Assembly (NCBI GenBank): GCA_003165595.1
Contig: PLWQ01000012.1
Coordinates: forward strand, 1-8,853
Origin: Fibrobacterota bacterium
GTDB taxonomy: Bacteria > Fibrobacterota > Chitinivibrionia > Chitinivibrionales > FEN-1185
Direction: 5' to 3'
Length of the DNA: 8,853 bases
In this document: positions 1-5,526 of the stretch, one piece after another
How the letters are laid out: each line of letters starts with the position of its first letter
Numbering within the stretch: position 1 is the first letter of the stretch
Notes under the pieces: generated by a model
Told to the model about the DNA's origin: nothing
The model's input: the letters and a program-made list of their open reading frames with translations, nothing else
Database searches by the model: none
Translations under genes and position numbers: made by a program

Positions 1-40
1 ATGAAGGATGAAGGATGAAGGATAAAGGATGAAGGATGAA
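1..40. repeat. Tandem heptamer array (ATGAAGG)n
   Basis: Five consecutive 7-bp units start at base 1: three exact ATGAAGG copies (1-21), one ATAAAGG variant (22-28), one exact copy (29-35), then a partial sixth. The array touches the window edge and may continue to the left. It lies downstream of the minus-strand methionine synthase gene. A second array of the same unit in the opposite orientation lies at 88-115, so a transcript from the minus strand could fold the two together across a loop of about 47 nt. I see no coding signal here: with 7-bp periodicity, any reading frame through it simply cycles. Confidence 0.9.
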
Positions 41-87
41 CAAATCCTAACCCTGCAACGTTCACTTCGCTTCCTTTTCTTCTTTTT

Positions 88-115
88 CCTTCAGCCTTCA
101 TCCTTCAGCCTTCAT
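88..115. repeat. Inverted heptamer array overlapping the 3' end of the core-metE gene
   Basis: Read on the plus strand this is CCTTCAG, CCTTCAT, CCTTCAG, CCTTCAT: four units alternating at one base, which makes two copies of a 14-mer. It is the reverse complement of the unit in the array at 1-40. The last residues of the neighbouring minus-strand gene (R-M-K-A-E-G) and its TGA stop at 98-100 are encoded inside the array. The array has therefore either invaded the 3' end of the gene or grown out of it. The A/C alternation gives regularly spaced mismatches when the array is paired with the one at 1-40. Confidence 0.88.
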
Positions 116-1171
116 CCTTTTCTTCAGCGCTTCCGATGTCTGCGCCAGCATATCGAAAACCCGCTCCGCCTGCGCCTCGGAAAGCGAACCGGTTCCGCAC
201 GACGGTGTGAGCATGGACTGTTTGTAAACCAGCTCTCTGTCGACTCCCTTTGCACCCAGACCGTCCACCACCTTGTCGTATCTGGCTACGAGAGACTCCG
301 CGGTCTCGTCCATGATTCTTTCCGACGTCGGCACGATGCCCCATGCAATATAACTGCCGAATTTCAGGAAGGCATCCACTTCGCTCGCGTACAGGGCAAT
401 GGACTGGCCATAGCCGTAGGCATCGAAGTTGATGATGTCCACTCCAGATTCGATAAGTATCGGCCATTCGGTGTTGCCGCAGCAATGGACGCCGCACAAT
501 CCGCCGGCGCCGTGAATCGCCTCAACCACCTCCGAAACCGCTGCGATAACATCGTCGCGCTGGACCGACACATACGTCGACGAACCGAATGCCGACAAAA
601 TGGGTTCGTCCACAAAGCAGATGAGATTTTCGGCGAATTCCTTGAACAGGTTGAGTTGCCACCGGCATTTCGCGGCAAGCCCCTTTATGATAATGTCGCG
701 AAAGACTTCGTTGTAATAAATCGCCCGCTTGTTCTCGTCAACAATGGAAAGCCCGATGGTGAGCGGCCCCGTGGTCTGCACCTTGAGCCAGGGCCGCTTT
801 GCCGGAGCTGCTTTGAGTCTGTCGCGCAGCGCGTAAATGCCGCGCGAAAACGCGGGCGAAACGGCAAACGCGCTCCAGTCGTCGCTCTCCTGCGCCGCCA
901 TGAACTTTTCGTAGAAATCGGCCATTGCAGCGGCGTTGGCGTCCTCGTCGGCCGTGTCGAAATACATTCGACCTTTTTCCTCGTCAATCTTAACGCACGG
1001 CAATCCTTCCGAATACTGAATTTCCATCTGCTCGCGCAGGCCCAGCCGCGGGAGCTGGGGCCAGATGGGGCAGCCAGGGATTTTGTCAAGAATAATATCC
1101 AGCGCCTTTTCGGCGCTTGCATGCGGCAGGCTGCCGATTGCGGTTGCAAGGAATGTTGTTGATGCGGCCAT
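98..1171 (-). CDS. Core-MetE-type (folate-independent) methionine synthase-like protein
   Basis: A 357-residue protein of the UROD/MetE-like TIM-barrel superfamily. It resembles the C-terminal catalytic half of cobalamin-independent methionine synthase without the N-terminal folate-binding half. Visible features: an N-terminal ATAIGSLPH motif (residues 9-17); V-D-E-P at 187-190, the homocysteine-binding Asp/Glu region; H229-C-C231-G-N, the His-x-Cys zinc ligands; and C325 in LTPSCGTGSL, the late zinc Cys. Known core synthases transfer a methyl group from methylcobalamin or a corrinoid protein to homocysteine. The ATG at 1171 is chosen because an AAAGGAG ribosome site lies 5 nt upstream and conserved sequence begins right after it; an upstream in-frame start at 1246 would overlap cooC. 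The gene follows cooC with a 71-bp gap and is probably co-transcribed. The C-terminus ends inside a heptamer repeat. Methyl-corrinoid:thiol transfer to another substrate remains possible, since the superfamily includes coenzyme M and other methyltransferases. Confidence 0.82.
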   Translation of the reverse strand: MAASTTFLATAIGSLPHASAEKALDIILDKIPGCPIWPQLPRLGLREQMEIQYSEGLPCVKIDEEKGRMYFDTADEDANAAAMADFYEKFMAAQESDDWSAFAVSPAFSRGIYALRDRLKAAPAKRPWLKVQTTGPLTIGLSIVDENKRAIYYNEVFRDIIIKGLAAKCRWQLNLFKEFAENLICFVDEPILSAFGSSTYVSVQRDDVIAAVSEVVEAIHGAGGLCGVHCCGNTEWPILIESGVDIINFDAYGYGQSIALYASEVDAFLKFGSYIAWGIVPTSERIMDETAESLVARYDKVVDGLGAKGVDRELVYKQSMLTPSCGTGSLSEAQAERVFDMLAQTSEALKKRMKAEG

Positions 1172-1176
1172 AAAAG

Positions 1177-1183
1177 CTCCTTT
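1177..1183 (-). promoter_or_regulatory. Ribosome binding site of the core-metE gene
   Basis: The minus strand reads AAAGGAG, followed by five bases (CTTTT) and the ATG at 1171-1169. This strong site decides the start over an in-frame codon 75 nt further upstream. Confidence 0.8.
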
Positions 1184-1200
1184 AATTCTAAATGAATCTG

Positions 1201-1242
1201 GTGGGGACACCGCTTCGCGGTCGCAGTGCGCCCTTCCCCCAC
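1201..1242. repeat. Nested inverted repeat between cooC and core-metE
   Basis: An outer arm GTGGGG (1201-1206) pairs with CCCCAC (1237-1242). Inside it, ACCGC (1209-1213) pairs with GCGGT (1217-1221) around a TTC loop, and a small CGCAGTGCG hairpin follows at 1222-1230. The structure fills most of the 71-bp gap and ends one base before the cooC stop codon (1243-1245). There is no T-run after it on the minus strand, so a simple intrinsic terminator is unlikely. It could be a REP-like element, an mRNA processing or stability structure within the operon, or an attenuator reducing expression of the second gene. Confidence 0.6.
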
Positions 1243-2055
1243 TCAAAAACTCTTATTTGCATTGGCAAATTCACTCAATTTCTCCGCTATTTTCTCAAAC
1301 TCCGCCCGTATCTCCTCTGTCCCCGGCAAATCGAAAATCGAAATCGCTTTACAATCGGCGTCCACGAACTTCTGATCGTAGAAAACGCTGCCCAGCACGC
1401 GTGCCGTATCGACCTCTCCGGAAACCAAGGCTCGCTCGTCGTCAGCCGTTCTCATTTTATTGAGCACAAACAGCAGCTTGTCGGCCAAGCCGATGTCTTT
1501 TGACAATGCAATGATCCGCCGCGCCGTTTCCCTGCTTCGCGTGCCGGGCTCCAGGACTATTATCATTGCGTCAACGCCCTGCGCCGTGGCGCGTCCCAGG
1601 TGCTCGATGCCCGGCTCCATGTCCACCACAACCGTTTCGTCTTCGCGGAGAACGAGGTGGCGGATGAGTTTCTTGAGAAACACGTTTTCGGGACATGCGC
1701 AGCCACCGCCGCCGCTTTTTACCGCGCCGAGCACAAGCAGCGAAACGCCGTTGTGGACAAGGCCGTACTTCAGTGCCACATCGGAAACTTCCGGCGACAA
1801 AGAAAACATCTGGCCGGCCCGCCCGAACCTGGCGCCTGTTCGCTGTTCGATGAGGCCCGTTTCCCGCGCAAGCGGGCGAATTGCGGCCTTGAGGTCGCCC
1901 GGCAGTCCGAGGGCCGACGCAAGATTCGCGTCCGGATCGGCGTCTATGGCGACAACATGCTGACCCTTTGCCGCGAAAATCCTGCACAGTGCCGCTGCAA
2001 GAGTGGATTTTCCAACGCCGCCTTTGCCCGAAATGGCGACTTTGAGTCCGCGCAC
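1243..2055 (-). CDS. cooC: CooC-type carbon monoxide dehydrogenase maturation (nickel insertion) ATPase
   Basis: A 270-residue SIMIBI/MinD-family ATPase. Deviant Walker A GKGGVGKST (residues 10-18), D-A-D-P-D-A-N-L (38-45, switch I), C119-A-C121 in GGGGCACPENVF (the CXC motif that binds metal at the CooC dimer interface), and switch II V-D-M-E-P-G (144-149) followed by IEHLGRATA. This combination is characteristic of CooC/AcsF, cytoplasmic ATPases that help insert nickel into the C-cluster of CODH or the A-cluster of acetyl-CoA synthase. The start is set at a GTG with AAAGGA 6 nt upstream, giving M-R-G-L-K-V-A-I; the longest open frame would add 18 residues with no homology-like character. 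The length fits the family. It is first in a probable two-gene unit with the core methionine synthase. No CODH or ACS gene is in the window, so the client enzyme must be encoded elsewhere. Confidence 0.92.
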   Translation of the reverse strand: MRGLKVAISGKGGVGKSTLAAALCRIFAAKGQHVVAIDADPDANLASALGLPGDLKAAIRPLARETGLIEQRTGARFGRAGQMFSLSPEVSDVALKYGLVHNGVSLLVLGAVKSGGGGCACPENVFLKKLIRHLVLREDETVVVDMEPGIEHLGRATAQGVDAMIIVLEPGTRSRETARRIIALSKDIGLADKLLFVLNKMRTADDERALVSGEVDTARVLGSVFYDQKFVDADCKAISIFDLPGTEEIRAEFEKIAEKLSEFANANKSF

Positions 2056-2061
2056 AACCCA

Positions 2062-2067
2062 TCCTTT
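2062..2067 (-). promoter_or_regulatory. Ribosome binding site of cooC, supporting a GTG start
   Basis: The minus strand reads AAAGGA, then six bases (TGGGTT) and GTG at 2055-2053. The next codons encode R-G-L-K-V-A-I-S-G-K-G-G, placing the P-loop close to the N-terminus as expected for CooC. The ATG-like start at 2109 has no better site. Confidence 0.7.
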
Positions 2068-2151
2068 ATGAAAAGATTCAAGCCTGCATGGCTCAAACTG
2101 CACGAACAAACAATCATCCTGCTGCGGGAACGATGCCGATCACAGAGAAAG

Positions 2152-2167
2152 CCGGAACGCATTCCGG
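2152..2167. repeat. Perfect hairpin in the cooC leader
   Basis: CCGGAA (2152-2157), loop CGCA (2158-2161), TTCCGG (2162-2167): a perfect 6-bp stem with a four-base loop, about 100 bp upstream of the cooC start. A second short dyad follows at once (TCCG ... CGGA, within about 2169-2182). It could be an operator or a leader-RNA structure. No poly-T follows on either side, so it is not an obvious terminator. Confidence 0.45.
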
Positions 2168-2255
2168 ATTCCGCTTTTCGGACTGATAATGCGTCTGCCT
2201 CATTTACATTCGCGGCAACAAACCCTCTGCCCGCGCGCCAGGCCGGACTGGAACG

Positions 2256-2394
2256 TGCGCTGGAGCGCAGTGCCGCCTGACCGCGGCCCGCAGGGCCATG
2301 GCGGCAGGCGGTACCGAGGCCGACCGGCCGAGCGTGCAAGGAGGCCGCCGCCGCAAGCGGCGGGGCGCCCAAATTCTCTATGTCTTGCGGCACT
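2256..2394. repeat. GC-rich mosaic palindromic intergenic element
   Basis: A run of nested inverted repeats. TGCGCT/AGCGCA (2256-2261 with 2264-2269); TGCCGCC/GGCGGCA (2271-2277 with 2300-2306) enclosing GGCCC/GGGCC (2285-2289 with 2293-2297); an alternative pairing CCGCCTG/CAGGCGG (2273-2279 with 2305-2311); the palindrome CGGTACCG (2309-2316); and CCGCCGC/GCGGCGG (2348-2354 with 2357-2363). The unit GAGGCCG occurs twice (2316, 2341). An 8-bp inverted pair AGTGCCGC/GCGGCACT (2269-2276 with 2387-2394) brackets most of it, and the DNA turns AT-rich immediately beyond. This is what a non-autonomous intergenic repeat (REP or MITE-like) looks like; whether it recurs in the genome cannot be seen from one window. 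Confidence 0.6.
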
Positions 2395-2559
2395 TGTCCG
2401 CCGAAAACTTATTAAAATAATTAACACTACGATGCACCCGGCCCCGTATTTTGCCGTTTTTGCAAAAAACAGCCTCATGCAGGTGACGGCAAAGAACTAT
2501 TTTTCACTACTTCTTTTTGAAGCTACAGAGGTTTCTTTCACCTCAACCGGAAAATCCAC

Positions 2560-3525
2560 ATGTTTAGACCTCAAATCAAGGTTTGCGACTGTACGATCCG
2601 CGACGGCGGATTGATGAATAACTCCAAGTTTACTGTCGAAACGGTCCGAAGCATCTACAAGGCCTGCAGTGAGGCTGGCGTGGACATTATCGAACTGGGA
2701 TACCGCAACAGCAGGGACCATTTTTCGCCGGATAAGTACGGAGCGTGGCGTTTCTGCGACGAGGACATGCTCAAGAAAGCGACCGACGGCATTCCCAAGA
2801 CCGCAAAAATCGCCGTGATGCAGGATGCGCATAAAGCAAGCGGCGACGACGTGCTCCCGAAATCGGAAAGCATCGTTGATCTCATTCGGGTCGCCACCTA
2901 CGTCAAGGACGTCGACAAGGCGATCGCCCTTGCCAACAACGCAACGAAAAAGGGGTACGAAGCCACCATCAACATCATGGCTATTTCGCATGTTCTGGAG
3001 CGCGACCTCGACGAAGCGCTGCAGCAGATTGAGGCGGAGACATCCATAACCGCATGCTATATCGTGGACAGCTTCGGGTCACTGTACAGCGAAGACATCG
3101 ACTATCTGGTCCACAAGTTCCAGCGCTACCTCAGGACCAAGGAGATTGGCATCCACTGCCACAACCAGATGCAGCTCGGATTTGCGAACACCATAGAGGC
3201 CATCATCAAAAACGTCAATTACCTCGACGGCACCCTGTATGGCCTTGGCCGCGCCGCGGGCAATTGCCCGATGGAGCTGCTCATGGGCTTTCTCAAGAAC
3301 CCCAAATTCAACATCCTGCCGATTCTGGACGTCATCGAATCCACCATCCTGCCCTTACGCAAGGACATGGAATGGGGCTACAACGTTCCCTATATGATAT
3401 CAGGCATGCTCAACACCCATCCGATCGACGCGATGAAATACGTAGACGCGCAACGGGACAACGGCAAGGTGGAAGGGTTTGTAAAGTTCTACGAGCGGAT
3501 GAGGGCCGAAGAGATTTCTACATAA
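2560..3525 (+). CDS. HMGL-like (DRE-TIM metallolyase) aldolase-domain protein
   Basis: A 321-residue protein with the pyruvate-carboxyltransferase/HMGL-like TIM barrel. Key elements: C-T-I-R14-D15-G-G (catalytic Arg and metal-binding Asp), E-L-G-Y at 45-48, D170-S-F-G-S, the metal ligands H199-C-H201-N-Q, and the G-L-G-R-A-A-G-N loop at 228-235. Family members carry out divalent-metal-dependent C-C bond making or breaking: 4-hydroxy-2-oxovalerate aldolase, HMG-CoA lyase, isopropylmalate or homocitrate synthase. The barrel looks closest to the 4-hydroxy-2-oxovalerate aldolase branch, but no DmpG-type communication domain or acylating aldehyde dehydrogenase partner is visible, so the substrate is unknown. 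The ATG at 2560 lacks a clear Shine-Dalgarno (only CCGGAAAA upstream), but the conserved barrel starts a few residues later, so little could be lost. Its stop lies inside the end of the convergent flavoprotein gene. It may serve a biosynthetic cluster lying elsewhere. Confidence 0.8.
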   Translation: MFRPQIKVCDCTIRDGGLMNNSKFTVETVRSIYKACSEAGVDIIELGYRNSRDHFSPDKYGAWRFCDEDMLKKATDGIPKTAKIAVMQDAHKASGDDVLPKSESIVDLIRVATYVKDVDKAIALANNATKKGYEATINIMAISHVLERDLDEALQQIEAETSITACYIVDSFGSLYSEDIDYLVHKFQRYLRTKEIGIHCHNQMQLGFANTIEAIIKNVNYLDGTLYGLGRAAGNCPMELLMGFLKNPKFNILPILDVIESTILPLRKDMEWGYNVPYMISGMLNTHPIDAMKYVDAQRDNGKVEGFVKFYERMRAEEIST

Positions 3526-4681
3526 GGTGGCGCATCGCCAGCACCAGGCGTGGAAACCTGCCCAGACTCAAACCGATTATCTTTGAGATGGAGCGTTTGT
3601 TCGGCGGAATTTTCGAGAGTGTCGCGAATGCCTTGTCGTAGTCGGCATCGGGAATTTTGACAAGCGCGTCTTTGGTCTTCGACAGCTTGCCGTGCTTTTT
3701 CCCCAAGGAATTATACCAGCGTTTCCGGTACTCTTCGCCGTATGCGCTCCCCCGCCCGGCCGTTGGCGCAAGGAGCGTTTTGAGTGCATAAGCGCCTGCC
3801 ATGGTTCCGCTTTCCATAGCTTCCACAATACCGGCTCGGGTAAACGGGTTGACCGCGCTCGCCGCATCGCCCGCCTTCAAAAGCCGCGGCGCGGCTATCG
3901 CAATCGGCCTGCCCTCGCAGGGAATTGTCCCGGCAAAGCGGCCAAGCACGCGGGCATGGGGATAATTCTTTGAAAGAAACGAATCAAGCTTTTCTCGAAT
4001 GTTAACCTTGGCCCGGTAGGAGTTGCCCAGCACGATGCCGATGTTGGCCGCATTTTTCTCGCGCGGAAACGCCCACGCATACCCTCCGGGCGCGAGGTCC
4101 CTGCCCAGGTACACGTGAATCGCGTCGGGCTCAATGCCGGCGTTTTCGGCAATTACAAAACAGGCGGGTTCCAGGTCCGGCGGTTTGCAGACGATCTTGT
4201 CCTTTTTGCCAAGTCCCGCGATGGGGCCCGACGCGTCGACAACCACGGCCGCATGCGCGCATGTTCCGTCGGCAAAGCGCACCTCGCGCGTCGATCCGGC
4301 AACAGGTTCAATCCCGATTACGCGAACACCGAGCCGCAGTACCGCGCCCAGCGCCGCGCAGCGGCTTGCCATGTCGGACTGCATCCTGGCCCTGTCGATG
4401 ATGCAACCGGCGTTACGCGCCGTGTGGCTTATTGCGGACCCGTCGGCCGAATGAAGCACCACCGTGCTGATGTTGAACCGCACCCATCCCGGCTTCACGT
4501 CCACAGCCTCGCGGAATTGGTCGGTCCACACACCCTCGGCGCAGGCGATTGGTTTTTCCCAGGGGACCACTTTGTCGACAAGCAGCACAGAGGTCGCCGG
4601 ACGTGCCGCAAGGATCTTGAGGCAGGCGCACAGGCCGGCGGGCCCCGCTCCGATAATTATGATGTCGTAAACGAGGGACAT
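3518..4681 (-). CDS. Geranylgeranyl reductase-family FAD-dependent oxidoreductase
   Basis: A 387-residue flavoprotein. Near the N-terminus, Y-D-I-I-I-I-G-A-G-P-A-G-L is the Rossmann dinucleotide-binding motif (GxGxxG), followed by an acidic strand end (L-L-V-D-K). In the middle, G-G-Y-A-W-A-F-P is the family's substrate-cavity motif. Later comes G-D-A-A-S-A-V-N-P-F-T-R-A-G-I, which contacts FAD. Relatives reduce isoprenoid double bonds in archaeal lipids, chlorophyll side chains or menaquinone tails, so prenyl-chain or quinone reduction at the membrane is likely; the substrate cannot be read from sequence. I chose the ATG at 4681 over a TTG at 4705 because the Rossmann fold begins five codons later. 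Neither start has a strong ribosome site. A TATATT box (4692-4697) lies just upstream, so a very short leader is conceivable. The 3' end overlaps the convergent aldolase gene by 8 bp. Confidence 0.82.
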   Translation of the reverse strand: MSLVYDIIIIGAGPAGLCACLKILAARPATSVLLVDKVVPWEKPIACAEGVWTDQFREAVDVKPGWVRFNISTVVLHSADGSAISHTARNAGCIIDRARMQSDMASRCAALGAVLRLGVRVIGIEPVAGSTREVRFADGTCAHAAVVVDASGPIAGLGKKDKIVCKPPDLEPACFVIAENAGIEPDAIHVYLGRDLAPGGYAWAFPREKNAANIGIVLGNSYRAKVNIREKLDSFLSKNYPHARVLGRFAGTIPCEGRPIAIAAPRLLKAGDAASAVNPFTRAGIVEAMESGTMAGAYALKTLLAPTAGRGSAYGEEYRKRWYNSLGKKHGKLSKTKDALVKIPDADYDKAFATLSKIPPNKRSISKIIGLSLGRFPRLVLAMRHLM

Positions 4682-4812
4682 GGTTGCCGTAAATATACTT
4701 TCCAAGGTCCGACGCCGGAGTTACTATTTACGGGCCGGGAATCCGTCTTTCGGCGGATGAGGCACGACCTTGTGCGTCCGGCATCCCCGCCGGTCATTTG
4801 AGATCAGGGCCG

Positions 4813-5526
4813 TTACAGGAATTTTTCTCGCTTTGTCAGGTTGCGCACACCCCACACGATTCCGATAAGGCCCGCTGCCGCGAGCATGATGCGGTTGGCC
4901 CGTACGGTCGCGTGCCATGTGATTTCCTGAGCGCCGCTCACCGCGTCGAAGGGATCAAGAAAGACATTCCACTGGCTTGCGGCAAAGGATCCGCTGAAGA
5001 TCCAGAAAAGGAAGCCGGCCAGAACCAGGATCACCGCCGCTCCATAGGCGTTTCGCATAAGCGTGGAACATGCAAACGCGGCCCCGCCCCAGAACACCAC
5101 GGCAAAGAAGAGATGAAACGCCATGCCGAACACCGGGAATCCGCTGTAGAAAACCGCGCAGAGACAGCACAGGCAGAACAGCACCGCCTCGGTGATCAGA
5201 TAGCAGAGCAGAAGCCGGAACAGCCACACTTTGTAACGGTAGTCCGGAATGCCGAAAATCACCTCCAGCATCTGTGTGTCCGCGTCGCTCTGGATGCCGA
5301 ACACGGCAGGATAAAACACCAGCAGAATGCCGGGCAGAAGCAGGAGATCATAAAGGCTCGCGGGGTTCAATTCCTTTCCGGCCGCTCTGTTGACAAACAC
5401 CACAAGGACGAAAAATCCTACGGCAGCGGCAAGAAAGAAAAGAAAACGCTGCACGAAAATGATCTTCAGATTGTAGCGCACCAGGGCGGTAACCAATGGT
5501 GCCGTTTGCAACAGCCTTCTTATCAT
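4813..5526 (-). CDS. ABC-2-like membrane permease subunit coupled to the RND-ABC fusion
   Basis: A 237-residue, strongly hydrophobic protein with about six predicted helices (roughly residues 27-46, 57-77, 101-127, 134-152, 161-180, 210-227) and a basic C-terminus. The N-terminal pattern R-Y-N-L-K-I-I-F before helix 1 and the overall layout match small ABC-2-type permeases; I see no soluble domain. The ATG shares an ATGA with the TGA stop of the upstream gene and has AAGGA seven bases before it, indicating translational coupling and balanced stoichiometry. It is most likely the membrane partner of the ATPase domain fused to the RND protein. Helix 3 carries five cysteines (C108, C118, C120, C121, C123) and an acidic residue (E113), which is unusual for a permease. 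There is no T-tract terminator after the stop; about 130 bp then separate it from the flavoprotein gene, which may be part of the same transcript. Confidence 0.78.
   Translation of the reverse strand: MIRRLLQTAPLVTALVRYNLKIIFVQRFLFFLAAAVGFFVLVVFVNRAAGKELNPASLYDLLLLPGILLVFYPAVFGIQSDADTQMLEVIFGIPDYRYKVWLFRLLLCYLITEAVLFCLCCLCAVFYSGFPVFGMAFHLFFAVVFWGGAAFACSTLMRNAYGAAVILVLAGFLFWIFSGSFAASQWNVFLDPFDAVSGAQEITWHATVRANRIMLAAAGLIGIVWGVRNLTKREKFL

Larger units (their letters stand above)
2056..2559. other. Divergent intergenic region without a convincing gene
   Basis: About 500 bp separate the start of cooC (minus) from that of the aldolase (plus), so promoters for both should lie here. The open frames crossing it translate to low-complexity Ala/Arg/Gly/Pro-rich peptides with no domain character, and they run through nested palindromes; I treat them as non-coding. 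Three parts can be distinguished: 2056-2200, the cooC leader, with a CCGGAA/TTCCGG hairpin; about 2256-2394, a GC-rich palindromic mosaic; and about 2400-2440, an abrupt AT-rich stretch (around ATTAAAATAATTAA) that is the best place for a promoter of the aldolase. I cannot pick a confident -35/-10 pair for either gene. Confidence 0.65.

Noticed and set aside
1-40. CRISPR-like array
   Set aside because: The repeats are only 7 bp, directly abutting, with no spacers and no cas genes nearby.
29-1162. 377-codon plus-strand open frame antisense to the core-metE gene
   Set aside because: Its product is Arg/His/Cys-rich without domain character, while the opposite strand has clear catalytic motifs and a ribosome site. 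It is a shadow of GC-rich codon use.
1944-2393. Minus-strand 149-codon frame and overlapping plus-strand frames (to 2614) in the intergenic region
   Set aside because: They run through nested palindromes, give Ala/Arg/Gly/Pro low-complexity peptides, and overlap the ends of well-supported genes.
4682-4705. TTG start at 4705 for the flavoprotein
   Set aside because: It adds eight residues before the Rossmann motif without a better ribosome site; the ATG at 4681 is the usual start-to-motif distance.
4741-4793. Intrinsic terminator after the permease gene
   Set aside because: Short dyads exist (ATCCG/CGGAT at 4741-4758, CCGGC/GCCGG at 4778-4793), but neither is followed by a T-run on the minus strand.
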